Assembly: GCF_021290965.1 (NCBI RefSeq)
Contig: NZ_JAJOYT010000006.1
Location: 146,373-210,372, forward strand
Direction of reading: 5' to 3'
Length of the DNA stretch: 64,000 bases
From: Rheinheimera faecalis
GTDB lineage: Bacteria > Pseudomonadota > Gammaproteobacteria > Enterobacterales > Alteromonadaceae
The translations under genes and the position numbers were made by a program. The notes beneath the pieces are model-generated. The model saw only the letters and a list, made by a program, of their open reading frames with translations, did not search any database and was not told the DNA's origin. Positions 46,946-55,756 of this stretch are shown piece by piece. The number at the start of each line of letters is the position of its first letter. The stretch's first letter is position 1.

Positions 46946-48679
46946 TTATTCGATTGCTTTGCCCACGATTTTGGCCTCGCCTGCGGGTTGCCGTAGTACC
47001 TGTTGCAAAAATGCGATGGCATGAGGGGATTGGTAGGAGTTGTGGCTTGAAGGCACGATAATTTCTTGCACAGCTTTGGCCTGATGCGCGCTGAAGAAGG
47101 GCACTACACCATCACTGATTTGACTGCAGCTTTTTTCGTCCTTGCAGGATAAAGCGCCATCGCTACCTACTATAGAATACACAGGTCGTTGGTATTCAAG
47201 CTTATTTAAGCCCTGCAACAGCGGATGACGAGGTGATAGCACCTGGACTGAATGTGGGCCACCGCCACTTAAGTATTCCCGCATAGGCAAAGTGACCTTG
47301 TCCGGCCCCAGTTTCAAAATAAAGTTGCTCAGGATCAGCGTGAAGTTTTTTGGCAGGTTAATAAACCAGCTGGCTACTTTAGCCAGAATTGATTCTGAGG
47401 ATTCTGAGCCGCCATGGGGTGTATCCATAAACACCACCTTGTCGATATAGGGTCTGGCCTTAAATATAAAAATATCCTGGATTTTATCCAGTTCTTTTTG
47501 CGCATAACCTATCTGCTCCGGGCGCTCTGTAAAACTGATATCCCACAGCAGATAGTCGGTATTCTGGACCAGAGTTTTACTGATAATACCGCCCATACTA
47601 TGGCCAACCACCAGCATCTGATCCAACACGCCGGAGCCGCCTTCGGCTTTGAGCATATGATGCAACTCATCCAGTTTTTTTCGCAAACGCATTGAGTTGT
47701 AAAAAGGCGGAGGGCCGGATGGGTAAAAAGCATGCCAAATTTGATAACGCTGCTTGAGCTCTTCATCCTGTAATACCGCCATGGTGAGTTCATACCAGAT
47801 CAAAGGGCTGGAATTTAAACCATGGATCATTAACAGCGGTTGTTTATTTTTTTGCAGTGGCGTGACGCTGTAAATGCCTAACTTATTGTCAGCCAGCTCC
47901 GCATTAAATAAGCCTGGCAGCTCTAAATCTGCCAGCTTAGCCTGCTGCATCAGCCATAAATAGCTGCTGGCCGCGTCAAATAGAAGAGGGTAAGAAGCGG
48001 AAGAAAATTTCAGCTCTGCCGCCTCTTGCATCATATGCCCCTGCAAGGTCAGCTGAATTTGCAGGTCTTTGTTAAACTTCAGCTCTTTAAGGCTAACAGT
48101 GACAGAGCGGAAAATACCCTCTGGTGGATAGTTTTTATCCCAGCCTGTGCCGGTGTTTTCCCGGGCAGCCACCAGACTGACGCCTAAACCAGTTCCTTTT
48201 ATTTGTTGGTGATGACTTTTAATGGCCTGAAAATCACTGGCCAGTACAAAGTTTTCAAAAGGTAAACCAGTTTCATCCAGCGGTGGCTCCAGTACGATAC
48301 GAAGCGCAGGGTGACGGTATTTTTGTTTAGGTAACATCAACTGCAAAAAGTGAGTCAGACTTTGATTGTATAACCTGGTGGCTTGTTGCAGCTCTATGTT
48401 GGTTAAGTGGGACGACGATAGCCAAAACTGCGCGCAACTGAGTTGTAACAGGCTTTTATTGGCAGTTTCATCCGGTAAGTTCAATAAATCAGGGCAATAC
48501 AGCGCCAGTTCAGCGGCGTCCATCTGTTGCATACGGGCATATTGGTAACTAAACAGCTGGTTCGCTTCCAGTGCTCTTTTGGTGGATGGCAACAGTTTTA
48601 AAAAATGCGGACTGGTACAGCCGCCAAGCAGAAACAGGCAGAGCAAAAACAAGCTGATAGTTTTAAGCCGTGTTTGCAC
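46946..48679 (-). CDS. Alpha/beta hydrolase lipoprotein
   Basis: 577 residues. Lipoprotein signal with lipobox LLGGC, Cys21. The long N-terminal region (to about 265) is not recognised. An alpha/beta hydrolase domain follows, with PLLMIHGLNSSPLIWYEL (oxyanion hole) and the nucleophile elbow VVGHSMGG, Ser361; the catalytic His is probably in PSSHNSYQSP near the C-terminus. Likely a lipase or esterase on the periplasmic side of the envelope. The start is a GTG with AGGAG seven bases upstream. Confidence 0.8.
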   Translation of the reverse strand: MQTRLKTISLFLLCLFLLGGCTSPHFLKLLPSTKRALEANQLFSYQYARMQQMDAAELALYCPDLLNLPDETANKSLLQLSCAQFWLSSSHLTNIELQQATRLYNQSLTHFLQLMLPKQKYRHPALRIVLEPPLDETGLPFENFVLASDFQAIKSHHQQIKGTGLGVSLVAARENTGTGWDKNYPPEGIFRSVTVSLKELKFNKDLQIQLTLQGHMMQEAAELKFSSASYPLLFDAASSYLWLMQQAKLADLELPGLFNAELADNKLGIYSVTPLQKNKQPLLMIHGLNSSPLIWYELTMAVLQDEELKQRYQIWHAFYPSGPPPFYNSMRLRKKLDELHHMLKAEGGSGVLDQMLVVGHSMGGIISKTLVQNTDYLLWDISFTERPEQIGYAQKELDKIQDIFIFKARPYIDKVVFMDTPHGGSESSESILAKVASWFINLPKNFTLILSNFILKLGPDKVTLPMREYLSGGGPHSVQVLSPRHPLLQGLNKLEYQRPVYSIVGSDGALSCKDEKSCSQISDGVVPFFSAHQAKAVQEIIVPSSHNSYQSPHAIAFLQQVLRQPAGEAKIVGKAIE

Positions 48680-48890
48680 CTGTAGCTCCTGTTGAACACT
48701 AAATACAGCCTCAGTCTGTCAGATTTTGCTATCGGACACCAAACAAAATTTATATTAAAAATCAGTCACTCAGCTATAGTATGGGTCATTATTCTTCTGG
48801 GTTCGAAAATATTTATTTTCGCATTTAAACCTTTTGCAGCTGTGCGTGCGACTAACCAGATAACAACAGCAATAAAACAACAGGAATGGA

Positions 48891-49442
48891 ATGTTAAGGT
48901 CTGACTTTCCGGCACAAAGCCCGCCAGAACAAAGCGTGCGCCCCATGGATGATCTGGTGTCTTTGTCACAAAGAGGCGATCGTGCGGCGTTCAGGCAATT
49001 GTATCAGCAGCATTCTGGCCGGGTTTATGCGGTGTGCGTACGTTTGCTGGCTGATCGCAGTAAAGCAGAAGATGCCTGTCAGGAAGTCTTTGTTAAAGTC
49101 TGGCAGCAATTAACTTTATTTCGGGGTGACAGCAGTTTCAGTACCTGGCTGCACAGCATTGCAACCCGCACTGCCATAGACTTATGGCGTCAGGATAAGT
49201 TGCTACGGCTGGCGACAGAAGAGATGCCTGAAATCGCAGGAGAGGAATTAGGTCAGAGCCGGGAATTAGAGCAGTTGATTTTACGCTTGCCCCATCAGGC
49301 AAGAGCCGTGTTTGTGTTGTTTGCTTTAGAAGGCTATCAACATCAGGAAATTGCAGAGTTGCTTGGCATAGCCGAAGGCAGTTCGAAATCGCAATATCAC
49401 AGAGCTCGGCAGTTATTACGGGAGTGGTTAGATGAAAACTGA
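48891..49442 (+). CDS. ECF-type RNA polymerase sigma factor
   Basis: 183 residues. Region 2 (DRAAFRQLYQQHSGRVYAVCVRLLADRSKAEDACQEVFVKVW, split by family-typical spacing) and region 4 (LPHQARAVFVLFALEGYQHQEIAELLGIAEGSSKSQYHRARQLL) are clear, with no other domain. AGGA precedes the ATG. The last 11 bases overlap the next gene, which has the features of its anti-sigma factor. The target promoters cannot be read, though the operon itself is the usual first target. Confidence 0.9.
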   Translation: MLRSDFPAQSPPEQSVRPMDDLVSLSQRGDRAAFRQLYQQHSGRVYAVCVRLLADRSKAEDACQEVFVKVWQQLTLFRGDSSFSTWLHSIATRTAIDLWRQDKLLRLATEEMPEIAGEELGQSRELEQLILRLPHQARAVFVLFALEGYQHQEIAELLGIAEGSSKSQYHRARQLLREWLDEN

Positions 49443-49950
49443 ACATGAATTAGATGCCTTGATCGTCGGACTTTCAAATGAGTTAAAGCCGTCCCGCGAT
49501 TTATGGCCAGAGTTGGAGCAGCGTTTAACTGACCGCCAAAGTGTTACCGCTGAAGTGGTGCAGTTTAAAACCAGCCGATGGTTGTCAGTGCCTTTTGCCA
49601 GTGCTTATGTAGCGAGCGCAGCATCGGTGTTATTGGCTGTCACTTTATTCTGGCAACCCGCTACACCGGTGCAAACTGTTGTATTTAACCCGCAACTGGT
49701 GGACGCCGAAACTGCCATAGTGTACAGCTTTGAACAGGCTAAAGCAGAGCAACTGGCCAGTATGAAGGTCGTTAATCCAGCCTACGCGGACTGGCAGCAG
49801 CAATTGGCTCAGTGGCAGCAGGCGATAGGGCAAGTACAACTGGCTTTGAAATACAATCCAAATGAAGCAGTGTTGCTAAAACAATTACGTCAATTGTATA
49901 GCCAGCAGCAGAATTATTTACAAAAAGTGGTCCAGTCGGGCCTGGTTTAA
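49432..49950 (+). CDS. Putative anti-sigma factor
   Basis: 172 residues with one membrane helix at about 52-74 (VPFASAYVASAASVLLAVTLFW). The cytoplasmic part contains LKPSRDLWPELEQRL, a motif common in anti-sigma partners of ECF factors; no CHCC zinc motif is seen. The periplasmic part is helical and Gln-rich. It overlaps the sigma gene by 11 bases, so the pair is likely coupled. Role is inferred from position and topology. Confidence 0.72.
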   Translation: MKTEHELDALIVGLSNELKPSRDLWPELEQRLTDRQSVTAEVVQFKTSRWLSVPFASAYVASAASVLLAVTLFWQPATPVQTVVFNPQLVDAETAIVYSFEQAKAEQLASMKVVNPAYADWQQQLAQWQQAIGQVQLALKYNPNEAVLLKQLRQLYSQQQNYLQKVVQSGLV

Positions 49951-49961
49951 TCTGGAGTAAC

Positions 49962-50921
49962 ATGATGAGACAACAACTGATTTTAGGTCTGGCTTTATCT
50001 GTATTCAGCCAGCCTTTATGGGCAGCTGAATCTGTAAATGAAAATTTGAAAGTGGCCAATAACGAAAAAATTTATATTGAAAGCATGCGTGGTGAAGTGG
50101 AGATAGTCGCAACTTCAGCCAGTCTTTTTAAAGTCTCCGGAACTTTAGATGAAAAAGCTGATGGCTATGAGCTTGAGTCCAAAAATGGCTTTACCAGCTT
50201 CAAAGTGAAGATGCCCAGTATGCGTAACTACGGCGATTGGGACGATCAGGAAAAGGAAGGCTCCCGTTTAAAAATTGAAGTGCCGAAAGGCGCTGAAGTT
50301 GAGTTTCAGGGGGTGAATGCCAATATCCGTGTCACAGGAGTTCAGGGCAGTAGCAAAATCAGCACTGTCAATGGGTCAGTGTATGGCGAAAAGCTGGAGA
50401 AATTTATTCAGCTGGAAACCGTCAATGGTGAAATTACCAGCGTGAACAATAACGGTCGTATCAGCCTGAATACGGTCAATGGCGAAATAGAAGACAGTGG
50501 CTCACAAGGTCGCCTGAGCATTGATGCTGTGAATGGCAGCATTGAAACTAAGTCTTCGGCTTCTGAAGTTTCTGTCTCTGTGGTCAATGGTGAAGCTGAT
50601 TTGGCATTAACCAATGTACAGCAACTCAACATGAGTTCGGTGAATGGTTCTTTAGATGCAGAACTCAAGGGCAGCACTACGCCAAGAGTGGAGGCTAGTA
50701 CTGTCAGTGGTAATGCCAAACTGAAACTGGAGAAGGGCATTAACGCTAAGTTTAATCTGGTGGCTAATGCTGGCGGTTCTATCAGAAATGAGCTGACCAG
50801 TCACAAAGCTGAAAAAGCTAAATATGGCCCACGCCGTAGTCTCGAATTCAGCACTGGCCAGGGCGAAGGCAGTATTCAGATGAATACAGTCAGCGGTGGC
50901 TTAAAACTGGAGACATACTAA
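49962..50921 (+). CDS. DUF4097-type exported beta-solenoid protein
   Basis: 319 residues with a signal peptide (LILGLALSVFSQPLWA). From about residue 105 there are at least eight imperfect repeats of some 20-25 residues, each with a V-[NS]-G turn (TVNGSVYG, TVNGEITS, TVNGEIED, AVNGSIET, VVNGEADL, SVNGSLDA, TVSGNAKL, TVSGGLKL), a right-handed beta-helix pattern as in DUF4097/adhesin-like families. Third gene of the sigma/anti-sigma operon and probably its envelope output. Function unknown. Confidence 0.82.
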   Translation: MMRQQLILGLALSVFSQPLWAAESVNENLKVANNEKIYIESMRGEVEIVATSASLFKVSGTLDEKADGYELESKNGFTSFKVKMPSMRNYGDWDDQEKEGSRLKIEVPKGAEVEFQGVNANIRVTGVQGSSKISTVNGSVYGEKLEKFIQLETVNGEITSVNNNGRISLNTVNGEIEDSGSQGRLSIDAVNGSIETKSSASEVSVSVVNGEADLALTNVQQLNMSSVNGSLDAELKGSTTPRVEASTVSGNAKLKLEKGINAKFNLVANAGGSIRNELTSHKAEKAKYGPRRSLEFSTGQGEGSIQMNTVSGGLKLETY

Positions 50922-50930
50922 TCCCATAGT

Positions 50931-50955
50931 GGCAGCAGGTCTTGTTCCTGCTGCC
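50931..50955 (+). terminator. Hairpin after the DUF4097 gene
   Basis: GGCAGCAGG and CCTGCTGCC form a 9-bp perfect stem with a 7-base loop just after the stop. The T content downstream is weak, so termination is only probable. Confidence 0.5.
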
Positions 50956-51126
50956 TATCTTCATCACATCCTCTTTACATAACTTTGCAATAGCCATTTG
51001 GTGTTCAGTTATGCGCGATTTGTTAAGGGCTGTTATTAACTGTTTGAGTTGGTAAAAACGCTAGGTTTTTCATGGGGCTATACATAATCTCTTGGCCAAC
51101 TAACAACCAAGTTACAGGATAGCTTA

Positions 51127-52458
51127 ATGAACATGATACAGCGCGCCAGTCGTCTGGCTTTGCCTTTGTTTTCGCTGATCGCCTTAGCAGCCTGCGGTGG
51201 CAGCTCTGGTGATAAAGCCGAAGACGGTTTTAATCAAGGATACGTGCAGTTTTATAATGGTGCTGCCAATAGCGCTAACAGTTCTTTGACCGTAAACGAG
51301 CAGGCTGCAGGTGCAGCTATTTTTGGCGATGCATCCAACATGTTGAGTGTTGAGCCAGGCAGTTACAAATACCAGATTAAAAATGCTACCAGTTCAGCAC
51401 TGATTAAAGAAGCAGATGTCACGCTGAATAAAGGCGATAAAACTCTGCTTTTGATGGCAGGTGATGCGGCGAACCCAAGCATTCTGACTTTAACTCACAA
51501 GCGTGAAGAAAAGTTTGATGACCAATTCCGGGTTTTTGTAGCTAACTTATCCTCAAATTACGATAAAGTGGATATTTACACAGCGGCTGAAACCGACGAT
51601 TTCAGCAAAGCAACTTTGTTAGAGTCTGTTTCTGCTAAAGAAATTACTACTACTGGCAAAATGCTGAAACGTGGCAAATACAAACTTTTTGTCACCACTG
51701 CTGGTAGCAAAACACCATTTTTTGAAGCCACAGCTTTTAACTTCCAATACACCACAAGCTATGTGATGGTTGTACGTGACAAGTTAGGCCCTATGGTGGA
51801 TCAGGTGTCTCTGGATATCATAGGTAACTCGACCACTGTCGATGCTTTAGAGCACCGTCTGGCTAAAGGCCAGGTGCGTATCTATAACAGTCTGGATAAC
51901 CAACAAGGTCAGATTGCAATCAATAACTTACCTGTTGCTGACTTGGTGCAGGACACGTTGACAGATTACATCCAGTTGGATAAAAACGATTACAGCATTG
52001 CTGTACTTGATCAAAACAACGAGTTGCTGTTAAACAATGTGCTGCTGACGATTAATGCAGGTCAAAGCAAGTCAGTCCTGTTGTTCCGTGACGCAGAGCA
52101 GAAAGTAGGTTTAGTCAGCTTTACAGAAAAGAACCTGCCACAAATTCATGAGCATGAAATCAACGTGGCCAACCTGGTACCTGATTTTAAAAACCTGCAT
52201 TTCTATTTTGTTCGCCAAAACGAAACTATTGAAAGCGCTAAGTTTCATGTGAAAGCGCTGGATTTTAAAAAGTACGCCACTTTAACCTTACCAACAGATT
52301 TCTATTCCATCTCTTTGGTTCAGGTTGCAGAAAATGGCACCATCAGTCTGTTAGATAAAACAGACACGCTGCAACTGGAAACGGGTAAAAACTATATTCT
52401 GGCGGCTGAACCATCTACTGTTGCGCCGAGTGGTTTTAAAATCACGCTGGTTAAATAA
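51127..52458 (+). CDS. DUF4397-like outer membrane lipoprotein
   Basis: 443 residues. Lipoprotein signal with lipobox LAAC, Cys23, followed by a GGSSGD linker. At least three repeated Ig-like or beta-sandwich stretches (VQFYNGAANSANSSLTVNE..., RVFVANLSSNYDKVDIYTA..., VRIYNSLDNQQGQIAINN...) give the DUF4397 pattern of sequences starting [VR]xxYN/VxN. Surface or periplasmic role is unknown. AGGA before the ATG; flanked by a terminator, so monocistronic. Confidence 0.72.
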   Translation: MNMIQRASRLALPLFSLIALAACGGSSGDKAEDGFNQGYVQFYNGAANSANSSLTVNEQAAGAAIFGDASNMLSVEPGSYKYQIKNATSSALIKEADVTLNKGDKTLLLMAGDAANPSILTLTHKREEKFDDQFRVFVANLSSNYDKVDIYTAAETDDFSKATLLESVSAKEITTTGKMLKRGKYKLFVTTAGSKTPFFEATAFNFQYTTSYVMVVRDKLGPMVDQVSLDIIGNSTTVDALEHRLAKGQVRIYNSLDNQQGQIAINNLPVADLVQDTLTDYIQLDKNDYSIAVLDQNNELLLNNVLLTINAGQSKSVLLFRDAEQKVGLVSFTEKNLPQIHEHEINVANLVPDFKNLHFYFVRQNETIESAKFHVKALDFKKYATLTLPTDFYSISLVQVAENGTISLLDKTDTLQLETGKNYILAAEPSTVAPSGFKITLVK

Positions 52459-52484
52459 TTCACTGGTAGTGAAGTTGTAAAGCC

Positions 52485-52517
52485 AAAAACGGCCACAGGA
52501 AGTGGCCGTTTTTTTTA
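52485..52517 (+). terminator. Terminator of the DUF4397-like gene
   Basis: ACGGCCAC and GTGGCCGT enclose AGGAA, with A5 before and T8 after. Confidence 0.9.
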
Positions 52518-52674
52518 TGTGCGCAGTTCGTAATGCGCTGGTGAGGCATCGTTATCTGTTTCAGTTTTGAAAGGGCAGCAATACTGCTTTTGAGCTATAG
52601 CAGTGGATTAGGGGGAGCCTGCTGGTCATGTTGACCATTATATAAAAACGATGAGTATTGATTTTATCTCAGGC

Positions 52675-52704
52675 AAAAAAAACCACCCTCTAAAGGATGG
52701 TTTT
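52675..52704 (-). terminator. Terminator of fadL
   Basis: On the minus strand AAACCATCC pairs with GGGTGGTTT (G-T allowed) and ends in eight T. It lies 50 bases past the fadL stop. Confidence 0.8.
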
Positions 52705-52754
52705 GGTCAACCGGAGCTAAGTCTGGTTAGAACTTTCTGCTTAGAACTTCCTGG

Positions 52755-54218
52755 CTAGAACTTATAGTTCCACTGCACAGCTAATACCTGAGCTTTATTG
52801 CGGTAGGTGGCCTGTACACCTGAGTTATAGATACGATCGCCATTGGCGTTGTATTCATGCTCATCAATACTGACTTTGTTCATCCACATATAACCATAAG
52901 CAAAATCAATACTTTGCTCTGCAGTCAAGGCCCAGTTGGCACCCCAGGTCCACCAGATGCGGTCTGCAGTTGGAACCCGTGCTGTTTTATGACTGCCACT
53001 GATTGGGTTTTCATCGTACGCCAGACCGGTTTTTAACGTCAGCTCGTCGTTGTACTGCACTGTAGTGCCGACAGAGAACGACCAGGTATCCTGCCAATGC
53101 TCAGGGATGTAACCAATATAGCCGGCCTGGTTCAGGTTCTGTGGCATCTGAGTGCTTAATGAAATGCTTGGAGTGTCATCGTCGCTGACAATATCAATAG
53201 ACTCAAAGCTGCTCCAGCCAGTCCAGTTCACGCTGGCTTGCACAGATAAAACATCGGTCAGTTGCTGATCGACACTAAAAGCGAGGTTGGCCGGAGTGGT
53301 TAAGTCCAGTTTACTTTGTTCCGACAAATAGCTATTCGACGCCAGTTTGCCTGTCGCTAAGCTGACTGCTGGTAAGTTAGCACCTACCACAATAAAGTTC
53401 GGATTACCTGCCACGTTTGCGCCCGTGATAGGTGTATTGGTTATTTCAGAATCACCTTTTAAAGTGTATTTCACTTCTGAGTGGTAGACCAATGCCAGCT
53501 TGGTTGAACCTAAATCGCCATGAAAACCGACGTTATAACCCGCGGCTACATCATCACCATTCACTTCATAATGACTGTCACAGTAGGCAGCGTTGTAAAC
53601 ATTTGCGCCATATAAACCATTGATATTGGTGCCCAGTTCACATAAACCTGAATGGTCTTTGTATTTGGATAAGGTACCTTCAGCGTAGTTGATGTTTAAG
53701 CCAAGGCCAAAAGACCAGTCCTGGCTCAGTTTGTAAGCCACTGTGGGTTGCATAGCAACTACTTTAATTGAAGTCTCATCCGCAAAATAACGGCCAACCC
53801 AATCGTTTTGGTAGTCAGATGACAAACCAAAAGGAGCGTAGACACCTATACCCCAGCTTAAATTGTCAGTGAAGTGGTCGCTGTAAAAAGCAAAAGGCAC
53901 CAATTCAGATAAAGTCAGTTTGCCTGAATCACGGCCTGTCACCGGCATACCATTGGCACTTTGCGCCGATGCATCATTGTAACGGGTTGTGGCATGGATC
54001 AGGTTTACACCACCAGAAAATTGAGCGCCTTTGAGTTTTGTTAAGGCTGCAGGGTTAGAATAAACCAAAGAAGCGTCGGTGATTTGAGCGCCGCGACCTG
54101 CGTAGGCATTGCCAGCTGCACTGACAGATTGTTCAAATAATTTATAGCCTTCAGCAAAAGCAGACTGACTGACCAAAGCAAGGCTGATTGCTAATGGTAA
54201 TGAAGCTTTTCGTAACAT
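52755..54218 (-). CDS. fadL: Outer membrane long-chain fatty acid transporter FadL
   Basis: 487 residues from the ATG preceded by AGGG; the longer frame begins upstream of the likely ribosome site. Signal peptide of 22 residues (ends QSAFA), then EGYKLFEQSVSAAGNAYAGRGAQ, the FadL hatch region, and a 14-strand barrel ending in QWNYKF with the C-terminal Phe used by the BAM complex. NPAALTKL and VGxxAPFGL-type segments are typical. It moves long-chain fatty acids across the outer membrane and so feeds FadE. A FadR-like box and a palindrome lie upstream. Confidence 0.93.
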   Translation of the reverse strand: MLRKASLPLAISLALVSQSAFAEGYKLFEQSVSAAGNAYAGRGAQITDASLVYSNPAALTKLKGAQFSGGVNLIHATTRYNDASAQSANGMPVTGRDSGKLTLSELVPFAFYSDHFTDNLSWGIGVYAPFGLSSDYQNDWVGRYFADETSIKVVAMQPTVAYKLSQDWSFGLGLNINYAEGTLSKYKDHSGLCELGTNINGLYGANVYNAAYCDSHYEVNGDDVAAGYNVGFHGDLGSTKLALVYHSEVKYTLKGDSEITNTPITGANVAGNPNFIVVGANLPAVSLATGKLASNSYLSEQSKLDLTTPANLAFSVDQQLTDVLSVQASVNWTGWSSFESIDIVSDDDTPSISLSTQMPQNLNQAGYIGYIPEHWQDTWSFSVGTTVQYNDELTLKTGLAYDENPISGSHKTARVPTADRIWWTWGANWALTAEQSIDFAYGYMWMNKVSIDEHEYNANGDRIYNSGVQATYRNKAQVLAVQWNYKF

Positions 54219-54249
54219 TGTTTTTGTACCCTGTAATAAATTTCGCGGC

Positions 54250-54255
54250 ATTATA
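54250..54255 (-). promoter_or_regulatory. -10 box of fadL
   Basis: A perfect TATAAT on the minus strand, 32 bases before the fadL ATG. The -35 region (TGTACT, 54278-54273) is weak and lies inside the inverted repeat at 54268-54287. Confidence 0.65.
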
Positions 54256-54267
54256 GGGGGGTAGGGC

Positions 54268-54287
54268 CTTAGAGTACATGCTCTAAG
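54268..54287. promoter_or_regulatory. Putative operator over the fadL -35 region
   Basis: Perfect inverted repeat CTTAGAG and CTCTAAG around TACATG, 20 bases in all. Its placement over -35 is that of a repressor or activator site. The regulator is unknown. Confidence 0.5.
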
Positions 54288-54302
54288 TCTGGCAAATTTT
54301 GC

Positions 54303-54318
54303 TACTGGTCGGATCTTG
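54303..54318. promoter_or_regulatory. FadR-like box upstream of fadL
   Basis: TACTGGTCGGATCTTG differs at one core position from the FadR consensus ACTGGTCnGACCT. It lies about 85 bases before the fadL ATG, further upstream than the E. coli operators. Confidence 0.5.
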
Positions 54319-54492
54319 CTTTGACTAAAAAGTGGTGGAATTAGCTAAATGCCAAAAATGAACTCAGGCTGATTTTGTATTTTTTGTATTTATCTTATTG
54401 TTTTTAAATGGATTTATTTTATTTTTTCGAAATGGCACAAGGGATGCAATCCCATTTCAACTGATTCGACTTTGAATGTTTAAGGATAAATT

Positions 54493-55560
54493 ATGAAAAC
54501 CCGCTCATTGCTCGCTACTGCTGTCACTACTGCTTTATTGGCCAGCTCTTTGGTATTAACAGGTTGCGGCAGCGCTGAAGGAAGTCCGGATGCTGCGAAA
54601 GTGGAAGCTGTCATCAGCATCCCTGTAGAAGCCGCTTTAGTCAGTCGTGGTGAAATTAGCAGTCTGTACCGCACCACCAGCACCTTGGAAGCCAAAGAAG
54701 ATGCTGAAGTGAATAGCAAATCAACAGGTATAGTGCAGCAGCTGTTTGTTGAAGAAGGTGATGTAGTCAAAGCGGGCCAGATCATGGCTATCCTGGACAC
54801 CGAACGTCAGCAACTGAACTTAGCCAAAGGTAAAGCTGAATTAGGCCAGTTAAAAAGTGAACTGGCCCGGTTAGAAGCTATGTATCAGAAAAAACTGGTC
54901 AGTTTTGACTTATACGATAAATTAAAATGGCAGGTTGAATCTTTATCTGCTTCGGTTGCTTTGTCTGAGCTGGCATTAAAAGAAACTCAGATCATTGCGC
55001 CTATCAGCGGTGTGATTGCCCGTCGTCATGTCAAAGTAGGCCAGTTGATCACTGAATACTCATCCAAAGCTTTGTTTGAAATTGTGTCACAAGAGCGTTT
55101 AGAAGCCGTGATCAATTTGCCAGAGCATCAGTTACCCCGGGCTAAAGTAGGTCAGGTCGCGCACTTACATTTTGCTGCTCTGCCAGCGAAAGAAGCCAAA
55201 ATTATCCGCATCTCTCCGGTGGTGGACGCAGCCACTGGTACAGCCCGTGTCACAGTTGCTGTAGATAACAGTGACCTGACATTAAAAGCCGGTATGTTTG
55301 CTCAGGTCGAAGTGCAATACGACGCCAAAGCGGCAGCCCTGTTAGTACCAAAACGTGCCGTGATGGCGATGGACAACAGCAGTTCAGTCTTTGTGGTGAA
55401 CAAAGATGGCAAAGTAGAACGTAAAACCATCACGACAGGATATGAATCCGACACTATGTTTGAAGTAGTGGAAGGTTTAACTGAAGGCGAGCAAGTGGTT
55501 ACTGCAGGCCAGGCCAGCTTAAAAGAGCAAAGCCCGGTTCAGGTTATTGCGAAGAGTTAA
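54493..55560 (+). CDS. RND efflux periplasmic adaptor lipoprotein
   Basis: 355 residues. Lipobox LTGC, Cys25. Biotinyl-lipoyl halves (EVNSKSTGIVQQLFVEEGDVVKAGQIMAIL and LKETQIIAPISGVIARRHVKVGQLI) flank an alpha-helical hairpin; a beta-barrel and membrane-proximal domain follow. It bridges the permeases downstream to an outer membrane channel. AAGGA precedes the ATG. No outer membrane factor gene is in the window, so TolC or a similar protein encoded elsewhere is presumed. Confidence 0.92.
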   Translation: MKTRSLLATAVTTALLASSLVLTGCGSAEGSPDAAKVEAVISIPVEAALVSRGEISSLYRTTSTLEAKEDAEVNSKSTGIVQQLFVEEGDVVKAGQIMAILDTERQQLNLAKGKAELGQLKSELARLEAMYQKKLVSFDLYDKLKWQVESLSASVALSELALKETQIIAPISGVIARRHVKVGQLITEYSSKALFEIVSQERLEAVINLPEHQLPRAKVGQVAHLHFAALPAKEAKIIRISPVVDAATGTARVTVAVDNSDLTLKAGMFAQVEVQYDAKAAALLVPKRAVMAMDNSSSVFVVNKDGKVERKTITTGYESDTMFEVVEGLTEGEQVVTAGQASLKEQSPVQVIAKS

Positions 55561-55574
55561 TTCAATCTCCCTCC

Positions 55575-55725
55575 ATGGCAGGGCGCAAGCCCTGCCATTA
55601 CGCCCTCAGTAATTGGAGTTGCAGCGCGACGACAAGCGATAGAGTCCCCTGAGCATAGTTGTCCTATGTGATTGGGGCGAGAGAGTGAAGTCAACAAAGC
55701 TGCGGCTTCAAGTACGACGGGCATA
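55575..55725. repeat. Intergenic palindromic element between adaptor and RND gene
   Basis: A perfect hairpin ATGGCAGGGC/GCCCTGCCAT (55575-55598, loop GCAA) is followed by a larger imperfect inverted repeat from about 55620 to 55710, whose outer arms are GCAGC/GCTGC and whose inner part includes CCCC...CATAG and CTATG...GGGG. Such elements are common in Alteromonadales-type genomes (from memory, not searched). It would form a stem-loop inside the mRNA. Confidence 0.6.
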
Positions 55726-55756
55726 AAACAACTAAAAAAATATCTGGAGATCTTCT

